This document shows positions 1-8,383 of a stretch of 64,000 nt of DNA, one piece after another. Origin of the DNA: JANPLN01 sp041736155 (GTDB lineage Bacteria; Bdellovibrionota; Bdellovibrionia; Bdellovibrionales; JAGQZY01); assembly GCA_041736155.1 (NCBI GenBank), contig JBGSUL010000032.1:186001-250000 (forward strand). The letters are read 5' to 3'. The stretch's first letter is position 1; the number at the start of each line of letters is the position of its first letter. The notes beneath the pieces are model-generated. The model made no database searches. It saw nothing but the letters and a program-made list of their open reading frames with translations, and was not told where the DNA came from. A program made the translations under genes and the position numbers.

Positions 1-2
1 AC

Positions 3-593
3 GGATCTTTTTTAGAAGGTCAGAAGCGCTATGATGAAGCACAAAAATTACTCGAAAAAGGAATGGGAAAATTTCCTACAGATACACAAATTATCTATCA
101 ATTAGGATCTGTGTACGACCTTCTTGGGCAACCGGATAAAACCGTGGCGAATATGGAGAAGTTGATTGAGATCGACAAAAATCATGTCGAAGGATTGAAT
201 TACCTTGCTTACCTTTATGCAGACAAAACAAAAAACCTAAGTGTCGCCGAAAAACTGGCGCGTCGAGCCTTGTCATTACGTCCAAATGACGGTTTTATTT
301 TAGATACGTTAGGTTGGGTTTTATTTAAACAGAACCGCTTTGATGAAGCCGTAAAAACGTTAGAACGAGCTCATCAGATTGAAGGCAAAGAAAGTATTAT
401 TGCTGAGCATTTAGGTGACGTTTATTTTAGAGTAGAAATGCCACAAAAAGCTCGCGACATGTACAGAAAAGCTGCGGAAAACGAAAAGAACGAGAACAAT
501 GTACAAAAAATTCGCGCAAAAATTGACACCATTGAGCAGCGTATTCAAACAGAAATACGTATCAAAAAACCACGAGCGCCAGCCTCTCGATAA
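3..593 (+). CDS. TPR-repeat protein, 5' end outside the window
   Basis: The reading frame is open from base 3, so this is the C-terminal ~196 residues of a longer protein. It consists of tandem 34-residue helix-turn-helix units of tetratricopeptide type, recognisable from recurring patterns such as YLAYLYAD, LDTLGWVLFKQNRFDEAV and LGDVYFRVEMPQKARDMYRKA. TPR arrays are protein-interaction scaffolds. No catalytic motif is visible in the part present. The C-terminal tail is basic (KIRAKIDTIEQRI, then KKPRAP). The following lipoprotein gene starts inside its 3' end, so the two are probably co-transcribed and translationally coupled. The frame upstream of the first in-frame ATG (63) also reads as TPR sequence, which argues against a start there. 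Confidence 0.85.
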   Translation, partial: GSFLEGQKRYDEAQKLLEKGMGKFPTDTQIIYQLGSVYDLLGQPDKTVANMEKLIEIDKNHVEGLNYLAYLYADKTKNLSVAEKLARRALSLRPNDGFILDTLGWVLFKQNRFDEAVKTLERAHQIEGKESIIAEHLGDVYFRVEMPQKARDMYRKAAENEKNENNVQKIRAKIDTIEQRIQTEIRIKKPRAPASR

Positions 594-1191
594 AACACTT
601 GGCATCTTCCTTCTCTTATTTTTGAGCGGCTGTGCTTCACAGCCTCCAGTGACCGATGCCAGCGGCAAGTTCTATTCAGGCAAAGCCGAAATCTTTGACA
701 AGAAAAAACAGAAAAACGAAACAGTGAAATTTTATGTGGCAGTGGATTCCGCGTCGACTACGCCAACCTTTCGAATGGATGTCACAGCAGGAATGTTAAA
801 TATTCCTATGGGAACTTTGATTTTACACGGCTCAGAAGCGCAATTCGTCAATTTGATGGAGCGAAAAAACTATCGTTCTAAAGATGGCGCGCGCGCTTTA
901 GAGAAAATTCTCAAAGCGCCATTGAAACCAGAACATGTAATTGCTTTGTTCAGCGAACAATTTCCTCTCGCGGCACCGTGGCAGTGTCAGAAGGCGCTAG
1001 CCAGCTCGACCAAATGCGAGACGGTGGATCTTTTCCTCGAGTGGGGCAAAGATAATGAGGGCAAAAGACAGCTGACTGTCGACAGTGAAAAATCAAAAAT
1101 TCAGTTGGATTACAAGGCCAATGATCCACGACGCGTGAGTTATGACTGGCTTAAGCCCTCAGGCTTTGAAGAGATCTGGATGTCCATGTAA
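499..1191 (+). CDS. Lipoprotein, possibly LolB/DUF4292-like
   Basis: A hydrophobic stretch (LGIFLLLFL) followed by SGC forms a lipobox, giving a lipidated cysteine about residue 45 from the first ATG. The rest (about 185 residues) is predicted beta-rich, with no catalytic motif. The pattern of a small lipoprotein with a FYVAVD-type strand and a late YDWLKPSG segment recalls LolB and DUF4292 lipoprotein-carrier folds, but this is a weak impression. The ATG at 499 makes the pre-lipobox region unusually long; an in-frame TTG at 532 would shorten it to 34 residues, and neither has a good ribosome binding site. The gene overlaps the TPR gene by 95 nt, so the two form one unit. Confidence 0.7.
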   Translation: MYKKFAQKLTPLSSVFKQKYVSKNHERQPLDKTLGIFLLLFLSGCASQPPVTDASGKFYSGKAEIFDKKKQKNETVKFYVAVDSASTTPTFRMDVTAGMLNIPMGTLILHGSEAQFVNLMERKNYRSKDGARALEKILKAPLKPEHVIALFSEQFPLAAPWQCQKALASSTKCETVDLFLEWGKDNEGKRQLTVDSEKSKIQLDYKANDPRRVSYDWLKPSGFEEIWMSM

Positions 1192-1296
1192 CTTTTCTCT
1201 CGATCTGCGAGTTCGTGTAAGGTAAATAATAAAAGTTTATAATAATCTTGTGCTAGCTTAAATTATTTGCTTCAATTTAAAAAATTGGAGGATTCG

Positions 1297-1884
1297 ATGA
1301 GATTATTGGGTTTGGTTGTGCTTGTATTTTTTGTGGTTCCTTTCAGCGCCAATGCGGGCTTTCATCTTGAGCCCTATATAGGAAAGTCATTGAGTGGCGA
1401 TTGGACGCAGGGAACAGAGGGCGACGCTAAGATGACAGACTTTGGTGTGAAGCTGGGTTATCAAGCGTACTCGGGATTTCAAATAGGTGGAGAGTTGCAA
1501 ATGGGCGTTGGAGAGTTTGAAAATTTCTCTACGGCTGATGCGGCTCAAGCGGCTTTTGGCTTTTATCTCGGCTATCAATCGAGCATGGGTTTGCGTGCGT
1601 ACGCTCATTATCTTTTTTCCTCTGCTGCTGTTTTCGACGATCTCAACCAAACTCAGATAGCCGGCAAGGGATTTAAATTGGGTGTGGGATATTCTTTACT
1701 TTCTTGGTTGGCCGTGAATTTGGAATACCATACGATGACCTACGACCAATTTAAAACCAACCTAACCGGTTTTACTGAGTTGACTCCAGAATTTGAAAAT
1801 AATTTTGTAATGGTTGTTCTCAGTTTCCCTTTTAATTTTGGTGGCGGCAGTTCCCACGAAAGTTCTTCAAGTTCCTTCAGATAA
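1297..1884 (+). CDS. Small outer-membrane beta-barrel-like secreted protein
   Basis: The ATG at 1297 is preceded by TTGGAGG (1285-1291, 5-nt spacing) and opens a clean signal peptide ending in SANA, so I prefer it to an in-frame TTG 10 codons earlier. The ~175-residue mature part alternates polar and hydrophobic residues in short strands rich in Gly and aromatics (FHLEPYIG, GVKLGYQAYSGFQIGG, GLRAYAHYLF, LAVNLEYHTM), as in 8-stranded OmpA/OmpW-type barrels. It ends with a Ser-rich tail rather than the terminal Phe usual for barrel assembly. The exact family is not recognised. It is convergent with the next gene, 1 nt away. Confidence 0.7.
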   Translation: MRLLGLVVLVFFVVPFSANAGFHLEPYIGKSLSGDWTQGTEGDAKMTDFGVKLGYQAYSGFQIGGELQMGVGEFENFSTADAAQAAFGFYLGYQSSMGLRAYAHYLFSSAAVFDDLNQTQIAGKGFKLGVGYSLLSWLAVNLEYHTMTYDQFKTNLTGFTELTPEFENNFVMVVLSFPFNFGGGSSHESSSSSFR

Positions 1885-1885
1885 A

Positions 1886-3793
1886 CTAAGGGAAGTCTTT
1901 GTAGGCGTAATCAAAATAGAGTGGACCTTGGCTGCAAGTTACAAAAGAAAAGTAATTTATACTGGGGTTCATGAGCTGCTTGGATATGTGAAAAGAGTTA
2001 AGAATAGAAACCACTTGGTATTGGCTATCGTTTTTGTAGGTGATGTCTGAGTGTTCAAATATTCTGTTTTTAGGTCCTACCGGCTCTGGAAAGACATCGC
2101 CGAGCGTGACTTCTTCTGCGAGACGCGGAAAGTTCTTACTCAATCCTGTAAATGATATGCTGCCACCACAGAAAACGCTGTTTTCAATTTTAAAATCCAA
2201 TTCCCAGAGAATACGAAATCGAGGATCATCCAAATATTTTTTATTAAGTTCGCCCGAGGTGTCGATTTTCTCTACGGCATGCCAAGTCTTATCGTTTTCG
2301 TCAAAGTAGGCCCACGAAAACAAATTTTCTGTAAACATGACGTTCACATTTTTATTTTGACTGAGACCCCAATAGTGAAATGTGAGAGGGTTGGGGGTGG
2401 GTAATAATAAATTCTTTTTTTCGGCAGTGACCACATAAACTTGCTCTACATCAGCGGAAGCTGTGATTTGAATTTCGCTGGGCTTTACAGCAAAAAAATA
2501 TTCACAGGTGTTTTCTTTCTGTGCAATAAATTTCCCAGAAAAATAATTGCGCATATACAAATCGGTTGATCGGTATTCGTTGGCAGCATTCATTTTAAGA
2601 ACGAGAGCTACGTCTTGAGGTTTTTGAGGACATTGAAGAGTCATTTTGAGTCCACGAAGCGAGTTCATCACAAAATCATGCGCTGATAAAACTTCGTACC
2701 CCAAATTGTCGGGTGAAACCACTTCGTCGGTAGGCAGATGAACATCAAATAAAGTCGCTACAATTTTGCCATTGGTGTACTGCCAAGTGCCTTGGCTGTT
2801 TTTAACTACGGGTATACGAAGTTCGTATTGTGTGTAAATGGGTACATAACTTTGCATATCTTTTTGGATCATAAAATAAATAGCGGTTCCTTTAAGAATC
2901 TGTGCAGTGCCGAGATCCTTAAATGTACGCACGTCTTCAAAGCTTGGAGTTCCGACCCATACAAATCCCGTATAGATGAAATCAAAATCAATCCAATTTA
3001 TATTTGCGGTGACTAGGACTCGCGAAAGATTTAAGTAAGTAGAGTCGCTGTAGATAATGACTTGCCCGACGTTATTGAGACCTATCTCGGCGAGGGTAAA
3101 TTGTGAGTATTCGTTTATGTTAACGTAGTTGTCAGTCCATAGACGGAAATTACTCGAGGAATTTGAGGCTTCTCCACCTCGAGATAAAGTTATTTGCGAA
3201 ATCTTTAAACTCAATCGATCCAAAAAAGCTTCCGATTCATAGCCGAGGCCAGTTTGGTGGCCCAGCTCGTGAATGAGGTAGGTCAGGATTTCTGCGCCAG
3301 AAAGGCTTGTGGTTGCCGTTTCAAAAAATTCCTGATTAAAAATAATTGGTCCAGGCTTAAGACTGCTTACGGCGATACGGTGAGTTTTGTATTGAGGGAG
3401 ATCAAACAACTTTTTGTCGGGTAAGAAGCCCAAGGTTTTGAATTGCTCTTGAGTTGTGGAATCCAGTTGTGAAAATAGATCCTGCATATCACGAGCAAAG
3501 TAAAGAGAGGCCGAATTACTAGTCACAATTTGTAAGATTTTACTTAGGGTTGCAGACTCCTCTTGAGACAACCCGCAGCCTAATTTTAAACACGGAACGA
3601 TATAACGATTTAAATTTGCGAGCAGCTGCTTTGCCAGGATGTGCTGCCCCCGTTGACCGGGCTCCGCCTCCGACGTCAGCTGACTTTGGGGAATGTAAAT
3701 CGCGGAAAGATTTGAGGGGCGAATATCAGCCCCAAAGGCCAAGACCTTCGAGCTAATGAAGAAAAAGAAGATTACAAAAGAAATTTTTGCCAT
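1886..3793 (-). CDS. Secreted putative zinc metallopeptidase-like protein (HELGH)
   Basis: A 635-residue protein with an N-terminal signal peptide (hydrophobic run VIFFFFISS, cleavage near VLAFGA). About residue 174 there is LIHELGHQTGLGYESEAFLD, an HExxH zinc-binding helix followed at short distance by a Glu/Asp-rich segment that could provide the third ligand, as in gluzincin-like peptidases. The long C-terminal part, about 430 residues, is beta-rich with no recognised domain and several cysteines. The start overlaps the end of the upstream secreted-protein gene by 22 nt, so the two are an operon, preceded by a TIGR02147-type regulator. Exported protease activity against host or matrix protein is inference; only the HELGH motif supports it. 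Confidence 0.7.
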   Translation of the reverse strand: MAKISFVIFFFFISSKVLAFGADIRPSNLSAIYIPQSQLTSEAEPGQRGQHILAKQLLANLNRYIVPCLKLGCGLSQEESATLSKILQIVTSNSASLYFARDMQDLFSQLDSTTQEQFKTLGFLPDKKLFDLPQYKTHRIAVSSLKPGPIIFNQEFFETATTSLSGAEILTYLIHELGHQTGLGYESEAFLDRLSLKISQITLSRGGEASNSSSNFRLWTDNYVNINEYSQFTLAEIGLNNVGQVIIYSDSTYLNLSRVLVTANINWIDFDFIYTGFVWVGTPSFEDVRTFKDLGTAQILKGTAIYFMIQKDMQSYVPIYTQYELRIPVVKNSQGTWQYTNGKIVATLFDVHLPTDEVVSPDNLGYEVLSAHDFVMNSLRGLKMTLQCPQKPQDVALVLKMNAANEYRSTDLYMRNYFSGKFIAQKENTCEYFFAVKPSEIQITASADVEQVYVVTAEKKNLLLPTPNPLTFHYWGLSQNKNVNVMFTENLFSWAYFDENDKTWHAVEKIDTSGELNKKYLDDPRFRILWELDFKIENSVFCGGSISFTGLSKNFPRLAEEVTLGDVFPEPVGPKNRIFEHSDITYKNDSQYQVVSILNSFHISKQLMNPSINYFSFVTCSQGPLYFDYAYKDFP

Positions 3794-4671
3794 GCGACCC
3801 GCTTAATTTTTAAATGATAGTGTTCTGTCGCAGCGAAGAATTGTATCCAGTTCAAGTTGTTTTCAAAGAAAATAATAGGTAGCAAGCGGATCCCTTTTTC
3901 TATTCCGTTACAACTATAGCGAATCTGCACTTCTGCTTTAACGTAGCCGGCATTGAGAAGGTTGAGGAAAAAATTTTCGATGCGAAACCACTCCACCGTT
4001 TGGCAGGTTTCATCCATAGGCACTCGATAACTATCAGTCAGATCAGTAATAATGAGGGACGGCTCATTTTTATGGGTGAGGAAAAAAATATGGGGTTGAG
4101 ACCAATGACTGAGATCAGAGAGAATGGTCACGTTTTCTAAAAATGCATAGAAGTCGGAGGCTTCTTTTATTTTCTGTGAGTTGCTGACGCTGTGATGATG
4201 GTAAGAATAAAGACTCAAAACATATTTGTAGCCATCCAAATTTGTTTTTGTATCGAGCAAACGAGAATTAATGATATTTTCGCTGCCGGGCGAATTCCCA
4301 CTTATAAAAACTTTTTCGTGGAGATTGGTAGAGAGAAGTCGTGGATCGTCTTTGGAAGTCTTAAACTCAATGGGCTGTTCTTGTTTGTGATGGATATCAA
4401 TCAGGCTGAGGAAACTTGTCGTGTCGTTGGAGCAGAAGTTTGTTTTTTGGCAAAGTTGGATTTGTTGGGAGATTAAGCTCTCCGCAGAAATCACAAAATT
4501 TTTGTCAGGTCCTCCGCCATTGCCGGCACCATCGCCCCCAGGGGCGGGGATCAGTTCCCAATCCATAGGTATAAGAACAAAATCGTGAGGTGTTGTTCCG
4601 CTCAGGTTCAGGGACCAAGTGAGGTTGGGCCAAAACAAACTTACAAGGAGAATGCACAAAATACGAAACAT
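3772..4671 (-). CDS. Secreted protein of unknown function
   Basis: 299 residues with a signal peptide (FRILCILLVSLFW, cleavage near TWSLNL) followed by a Gly/Asp-rich linker (GGDGAGNGGG) and a mixed alpha/beta body. A cysteine pair in LCQKTNFCS (about residues 73-80) resembles the PCLKLGC pair at a similar place in the downstream HELGH protein, which could mean a shared N-terminal module. I recognise no catalytic motif. Its ATG overlaps the stop codon of the upstream TIGR02147 frame (TAATG), with GAGG just upstream, so translation is coupled. Confidence 0.65.
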   Translation of the reverse strand: MFRILCILLVSLFWPNLTWSLNLSGTTPHDFVLIPMDWELIPAPGGDGAGNGGGPDKNFVISAESLISQQIQLCQKTNFCSNDTTSFLSLIDIHHKQEQPIEFKTSKDDPRLLSTNLHEKVFISGNSPGSENIINSRLLDTKTNLDGYKYVLSLYSYHHHSVSNSQKIKEASDFYAFLENVTILSDLSHWSQPHIFFLTHKNEPSLIITDLTDSYRVPMDETCQTVEWFRIENFFLNLLNAGYVKAEVQIRYSCNGIEKGIRLLPIIFFENNLNWIQFFAATEHYHLKIKRVAWQKFLL

Positions 4672-5502
4672 TATTGATCCTCGATCTCTACCGTGTGTTC
4701 AAAAAGTTGAAGGTTCAATTGATAAACGCAATCGCCTTTTTTTGCATAGAATTTATCATCTACAGAATTACGGAAGTTACGTAAATGCTGCTTGAGAGCT
4801 GGCAAATCGGATTTCTTGAAAGAAAAAACCCAGGAAATCAGCTCTCTCTCCAATACACCTTGCTCATCGATAGATTCCAAAGCTCTCTGTAGCATTTGTT
4901 TATGATGTGTTCTGAGCGTTGCGCTGGGAATGTCTTCGCGGCTTAAAAAACTCGTTTCTTCCTTGATAAGCTGATTTGTTTCGGGGTCGCGATGAAGTCC
5001 ACCATAAGAGAGAAAAGCGTTGATAGTTTTTTTGATATCCTCGGTAGAAACTTTCTCGCGCAATCGCTTTCGTATCCAGACGAGATCTTCTTTAAAATTG
5101 CGTGTGCCAACCAGTTGACGAATGACAAAGACATACCATGGGAAGAGCTGGTCAAAATCGGCGAGGCTGAGGCGTTTGGTTTTTTTAACGGCATTTGCGC
5201 GCAGTTCGATAATTTTTTGGTGAATCTGTGCAGAGGATAGCGATTTTTTTTTCTTTTTGTCTTAAAACAAGTAATTGCAGAAAACGTTTTTCGTTTTCAA
5301 GAAGACCGTAATCTTCGGCCAGGAGCTCAATCATTTTTGTTGAGGGTAAACGTTTCCCCTCAACCAGCATGCCAAGGCTACGCGTGGACCTGTAGCCCAA
5401 GCGCTGCGACCAGGTTTGCAATGATATTTTTTTCCCCCGCCGTCGATAATCGTCTCTCATGAAAGAGATAAATTCCTGTGGCGAATCTGCCTTCAGTAAC
5501 AT
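4671..5502 (-). pseudogene. TIGR02147/DUF4423-family regulator, frameshifted at an A9 run
   Basis: Two overlapping frames together read as one TIGR02147-family protein: an N-terminal helix-turn-helix-like part (PQEFISFMRDDYRRRGKKIS, then SLGMLVEGKRLPS) and a C-terminal DUF4423 part (FDQLFPWYVFVIRQLV, WIRKRL, then STEDIKKTINAFLSYGGL). The frames switch at nine consecutive A residues on the minus strand (plus-strand T5244-T5252). Removing one A joins them into a 276-residue protein from the ATG at 5502, the usual family length. As written, the first frame ends 19 codons after the run. It may be a true pseudogene, a homopolymer sequencing error, or an expressed gene using slippage at A9. An in-frame TTG at 5538 is an alternative start. 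It sits directly upstream of two secreted-protein genes it may regulate. Confidence 0.75.
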
Positions 5503-5538
5503 GCGGGGGACGGTACAATAGAAGATATACACGGTCAA

Positions 5539-5928
5539 TTACAGACAGCTGTACTTCATTTGCCATTCTTTTTTCTGCAAGGTTTCTGACGATGTATTTA
5601 CCGCGCCGTCATGACCCGTTACGATGGCTGTGCCGAGAAAACTTCCGACTTTTCGTTTATTGGCATTTTCCATCTCAGAATTACTATTGGTGATTGTACC
5701 GACGACAACTTCAGTTTCTTCAACAATATCTACGGTTTTTGAACCACAATTACTTTGCATCAGTGAGGTGGCCAAATTGCGATCTTCTTCGCGGTGTTCT
5801 GCATGCAGAGCAATAACGCCTCCGCGACCCGGTTGCTTTTGAGCAGATCGTGCATAGGGCTGGTACTCAAACATGCTGGCACAGCCGACGATGAGTAAAA
5901 AGAGGGGTAGTATCAAAATCATTTTCAT
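5539..5928 (-). CDS. Small lipoprotein of unknown function
   Basis: 129 residues from the ATG at 5928, chosen because AAGGAG lies 5 nt upstream and the protein then begins with a compact lipoprotein signal (MKMILILPLFLLIVGC, lipidated Cys about residue 16). The mature part has two further cysteines (SNCGS and the C-terminal YSCL) that could pair. It carries a stretch rich in Val, Asn and Glu (VDIVEETEVVVG, SNSEMENANKR) and no recognised domain. The stop codon is immediately followed by the possible TTG start of the TIGR02147 gene, so they probably share a transcript. Confidence 0.65.
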   Translation of the reverse strand: MKMILILPLFLLIVGCASMFEYQPYARSAQKQPGRGGVIALHAEHREEDRNLATSLMQSNCGSKTVDIVEETEVVVGTITNSNSEMENANKRKVGSFLGTAIVTGHDGAVNTSSETLQKKEWQMKYSCL

Positions 5929-6133
5929 TTGTTCTCCTTGGTGAGGGGTTTGACGATTAATATGCGATGCAACGCCTGGACAGGCAAAAAAATCGAAGGT
6001 CGCGTATAAAAAAGGAGGCACAAACTGTGCTTCTGTGAACACATAAAAGCAAAAGTGAGGTCAACTTACTGGAAACACAGGACCTCTTGAGAACAACAAA
6101 ACTGAGCGGTCGTTGCATAACAGAATCTTCTAG

Positions 6134-6162
6134 TTGGCATAACAAAATACGATCAAAATAAT
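6134..6162 (+). promoter_or_regulatory. Candidate sigma70-type promoter for prkA-yeaH-spoVR
   Basis: TTGGCA (6134-6139), a 17-nt spacer and AATAAT (6157-6162) fit the -35/-10 consensus with few mismatches, about 130 nt before the prkA start. It is the best match I could find in the 362-nt gene-free stretch 5929-6290, which otherwise holds only the divergent upstream region of the lipoprotein gene. A second TTGCATAACA about 20 nt upstream nearly repeats the -35 region (GGCATAACA). Confidence 0.4.
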
Positions 6163-6290
6163 GTCTCGCCCATTCACCGGAAAACCTAGACGACTGTCTA
6201 AAGATAGAGCGAATTCCGAGACACATACGGACTAAAATTGAGTCTCAAATTCAGATGGTGCATAATAGTAGATGCGAGCCAGGAGGGATC

Positions 6291-8363
6291 ATGACCATCA
6301 CTTTGACAGATATTCTAAAGGGTTGGAAGGGTAACGAGGACTTTAAAGACCTCACATGGACAGGGGGCTTTGACGACTATCTAAAGGTCGTGAAGCAACA
6401 TCCAAAAATCACCCGCAATGCATACCAAAGAATGTACGACATGATTCTGGAGCACAAGTCTTCTGAATACGTGGATACAAAAAAGAAAGTCACTCGTTAC
6501 CATTTTTTTGATGATATCGAAAATGATGGCAAAGACGGTGTCTTTGGTCTCGACATTCCACTGATGAAATTAGTGAACGTTTTAAAAGCCGCCTCTCTGG
6601 GTTACGGCACGGAAAAACGTGTGATCCTTCTGCACGGCCCCGTGGGAAGTGCTAAGTCGACCATCTGTCGTCGATTAAAAAAAGGCTTAGAACAATACTC
6701 ACGCACAGAAAACGGCGCTCTCTACACTTTTGAGTGGGTCGATGAGGCCGGCGAACTTTCGGGTCTGCTCGGTGTGAATGTGAAAAGTTTCCCAAGCCCA
6801 ATGCACGAAGAACCACTTCTTTTAATCCCAACGGCTCTACGCCCTAAGGTGGAAGAAGAAATCAATCGTGGCATGCAAGGTGAGTATCGCATTAAAATCG
6901 AAGGAGAGCTTTCTCCGCCAAGTCGCTTTATTTTCCGTGGACTGATGGAAAGATACAATGGCGATCTCACTAAAGTATTAAGCCATGTGCGTGTGAAGAG
7001 AATGGTGCTCAGCGAAGCTGATCGTATTGGGATTGGTACGTTCCAACCAAAAGACGAAAAGAATCAAGACAGCACAGAACTTACCGGTGATTTGAACTAT
7101 CGTAAAATTGCTGAGTATGGATCGGATTCTGATCCGCGCGCCTTTAACTTTGATGGAGAATTCAACGTTGCTAACCGTGGGATGATTGAATTTGTCGAAG
7201 TGTTAAAGCTCGATGTGGCCTTCCTTTATGATCTTCTTGGCGCTTCGCAAGAACACGTGGTGAAGCCTAAGAAATTTGCACAAACTCACATTGATGAAGT
7301 GATCATTGGTCATACCAACGAGCCTGAGTATCGTAAATTGCAAAACAACGAATTTATGGAAGCTCTTCGCGATCGTACAGTGAAGATTGATGTTCCTTAT
7401 ATTACTAAATTGCGCGAAGAGATTAAGATCTATGAAAAGGATTTTAATAAAAAACGCATTCGTGGCGTGAGCATTGCGCCGCACACGATTGAAGTAGCTG
7501 CCATGTGGGCTATTTTGACCCGTCTAGAAAAGCCCAAAAAGGCTAATCTGACTCGTCTACAAAAAATGAAACTTTACGATGGTAAAACTCTGCCGAATTA
7601 TACAGAGGACAATATTAAAGAACTGCGTAAAGACACAATACGTGAGGGTTTAGAGGGGATTTCTCCTCGTTACATCCAAGACAAAATTTCCAATTCGCTC
7701 ATTCAAGCTCAGCAGAACAACCGGGGTTCGGTGAATCCGTTTATGGTCCTGAACGAGCTCGAGTCGGGATTAAAGCATCACTCGTTGTTGTCCAATGAAG
7801 AACTGAAAAAAGAATACCGCGAACTGATTGATGTGGTCCGTAAAGAGTACGAAGAGATTATTAAGTCGGAAGTACAAAGAGCGATCAGTGCCGACGAAGG
7901 CGCTTTGGGCCGCTTGTGCGGGAACTACATCGACAACGTGAAGGCTTACACTCAGCGCGAGCGCGTGAAAAATCCTTTCACGGGTCGTGATGAGGAGCCC
8001 AACGAGCGCTTGATGCGTGCGGTGGAAGAAAAAATTGATATCCCTGAGTCGCGTAAAGATGATTTCCGTCGGGAGATCATGAATTACATCGGCGCCATCT
8101 CTCTCGAAGGGAAAAAATTTGATTACAAAATGAACGAGCGTCTTCATAAGGCTCTCGAACTTAAACTTTTCGAAGATCAAAAAGATAGCATCAAGCTGAC
8201 TTCTTTGGTTACTTCTGAAGTAGACAAAGAAACCCAAGAGAAGATCGACATTGTTAAAGGTCGATTGATCAAAGATTTTGGATACGATGAGATTTCAGCC
8301 ACGGATGTTCTCCAGTATGTTGCGAGCATTTTTGCTCGAGGAGATGTGAAAGAGAATAAGTAG
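6291..8363 (+). CDS. prkA: PrkA-family serine protein kinase / AAA+ ATPase
   Basis: 690 residues from the ATG at 6291, chosen for a perfect AGGAGG at 6281-6286; it is slightly longer than the usual ~640 of YeaG/PrkA. The N-terminal PrkA AAA domain contains a Walker A loop GPVGSAKS (about residues 115-122), followed by the family hallmarks EWVDEAGELSGLLG and LGASQEHVVKPKKF, and a C-terminal PrkA domain ending in the ISATDVLQY region. PrkA proteins were described as serine kinases; later work describes an ATP-dependent protease activity for the Bacillus protein. It heads a three-gene operon with yeaH and spoVR, the standard arrangement, which in enterobacteria is tied to starvation and stress responses. 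Confidence 0.93.
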   Translation: MTITLTDILKGWKGNEDFKDLTWTGGFDDYLKVVKQHPKITRNAYQRMYDMILEHKSSEYVDTKKKVTRYHFFDDIENDGKDGVFGLDIPLMKLVNVLKAASLGYGTEKRVILLHGPVGSAKSTICRRLKKGLEQYSRTENGALYTFEWVDEAGELSGLLGVNVKSFPSPMHEEPLLLIPTALRPKVEEEINRGMQGEYRIKIEGELSPPSRFIFRGLMERYNGDLTKVLSHVRVKRMVLSEADRIGIGTFQPKDEKNQDSTELTGDLNYRKIAEYGSDSDPRAFNFDGEFNVANRGMIEFVEVLKLDVAFLYDLLGASQEHVVKPKKFAQTHIDEVIIGHTNEPEYRKLQNNEFMEALRDRTVKIDVPYITKLREEIKIYEKDFNKKRIRGVSIAPHTIEVAAMWAILTRLEKPKKANLTRLQKMKLYDGKTLPNYTEDNIKELRKDTIREGLEGISPRYIQDKISNSLIQAQQNNRGSVNPFMVLNELESGLKHHSLLSNEELKKEYRELIDVVRKEYEEIIKSEVQRAISADEGALGRLCGNYIDNVKAYTQRERVKNPFTGRDEEPNERLMRAVEEKIDIPESRKDDFRREIMNYIGAISLEGKKFDYKMNERLHKALELKLFEDQKDSIKLTSLVTSEVDKETQEKIDIVKGRLIKDFGYDEISATDVLQYVASIFARGDVKENK

Positions 8364-8383
8364 AGTCGAACACCAGGAGTAGT

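Noticed and set aside
4943..5194. A separate minus-strand gene of 83 codons
   Set aside because: It is the third frame over the TIGR02147 gene; the joined frames explain the region much better.
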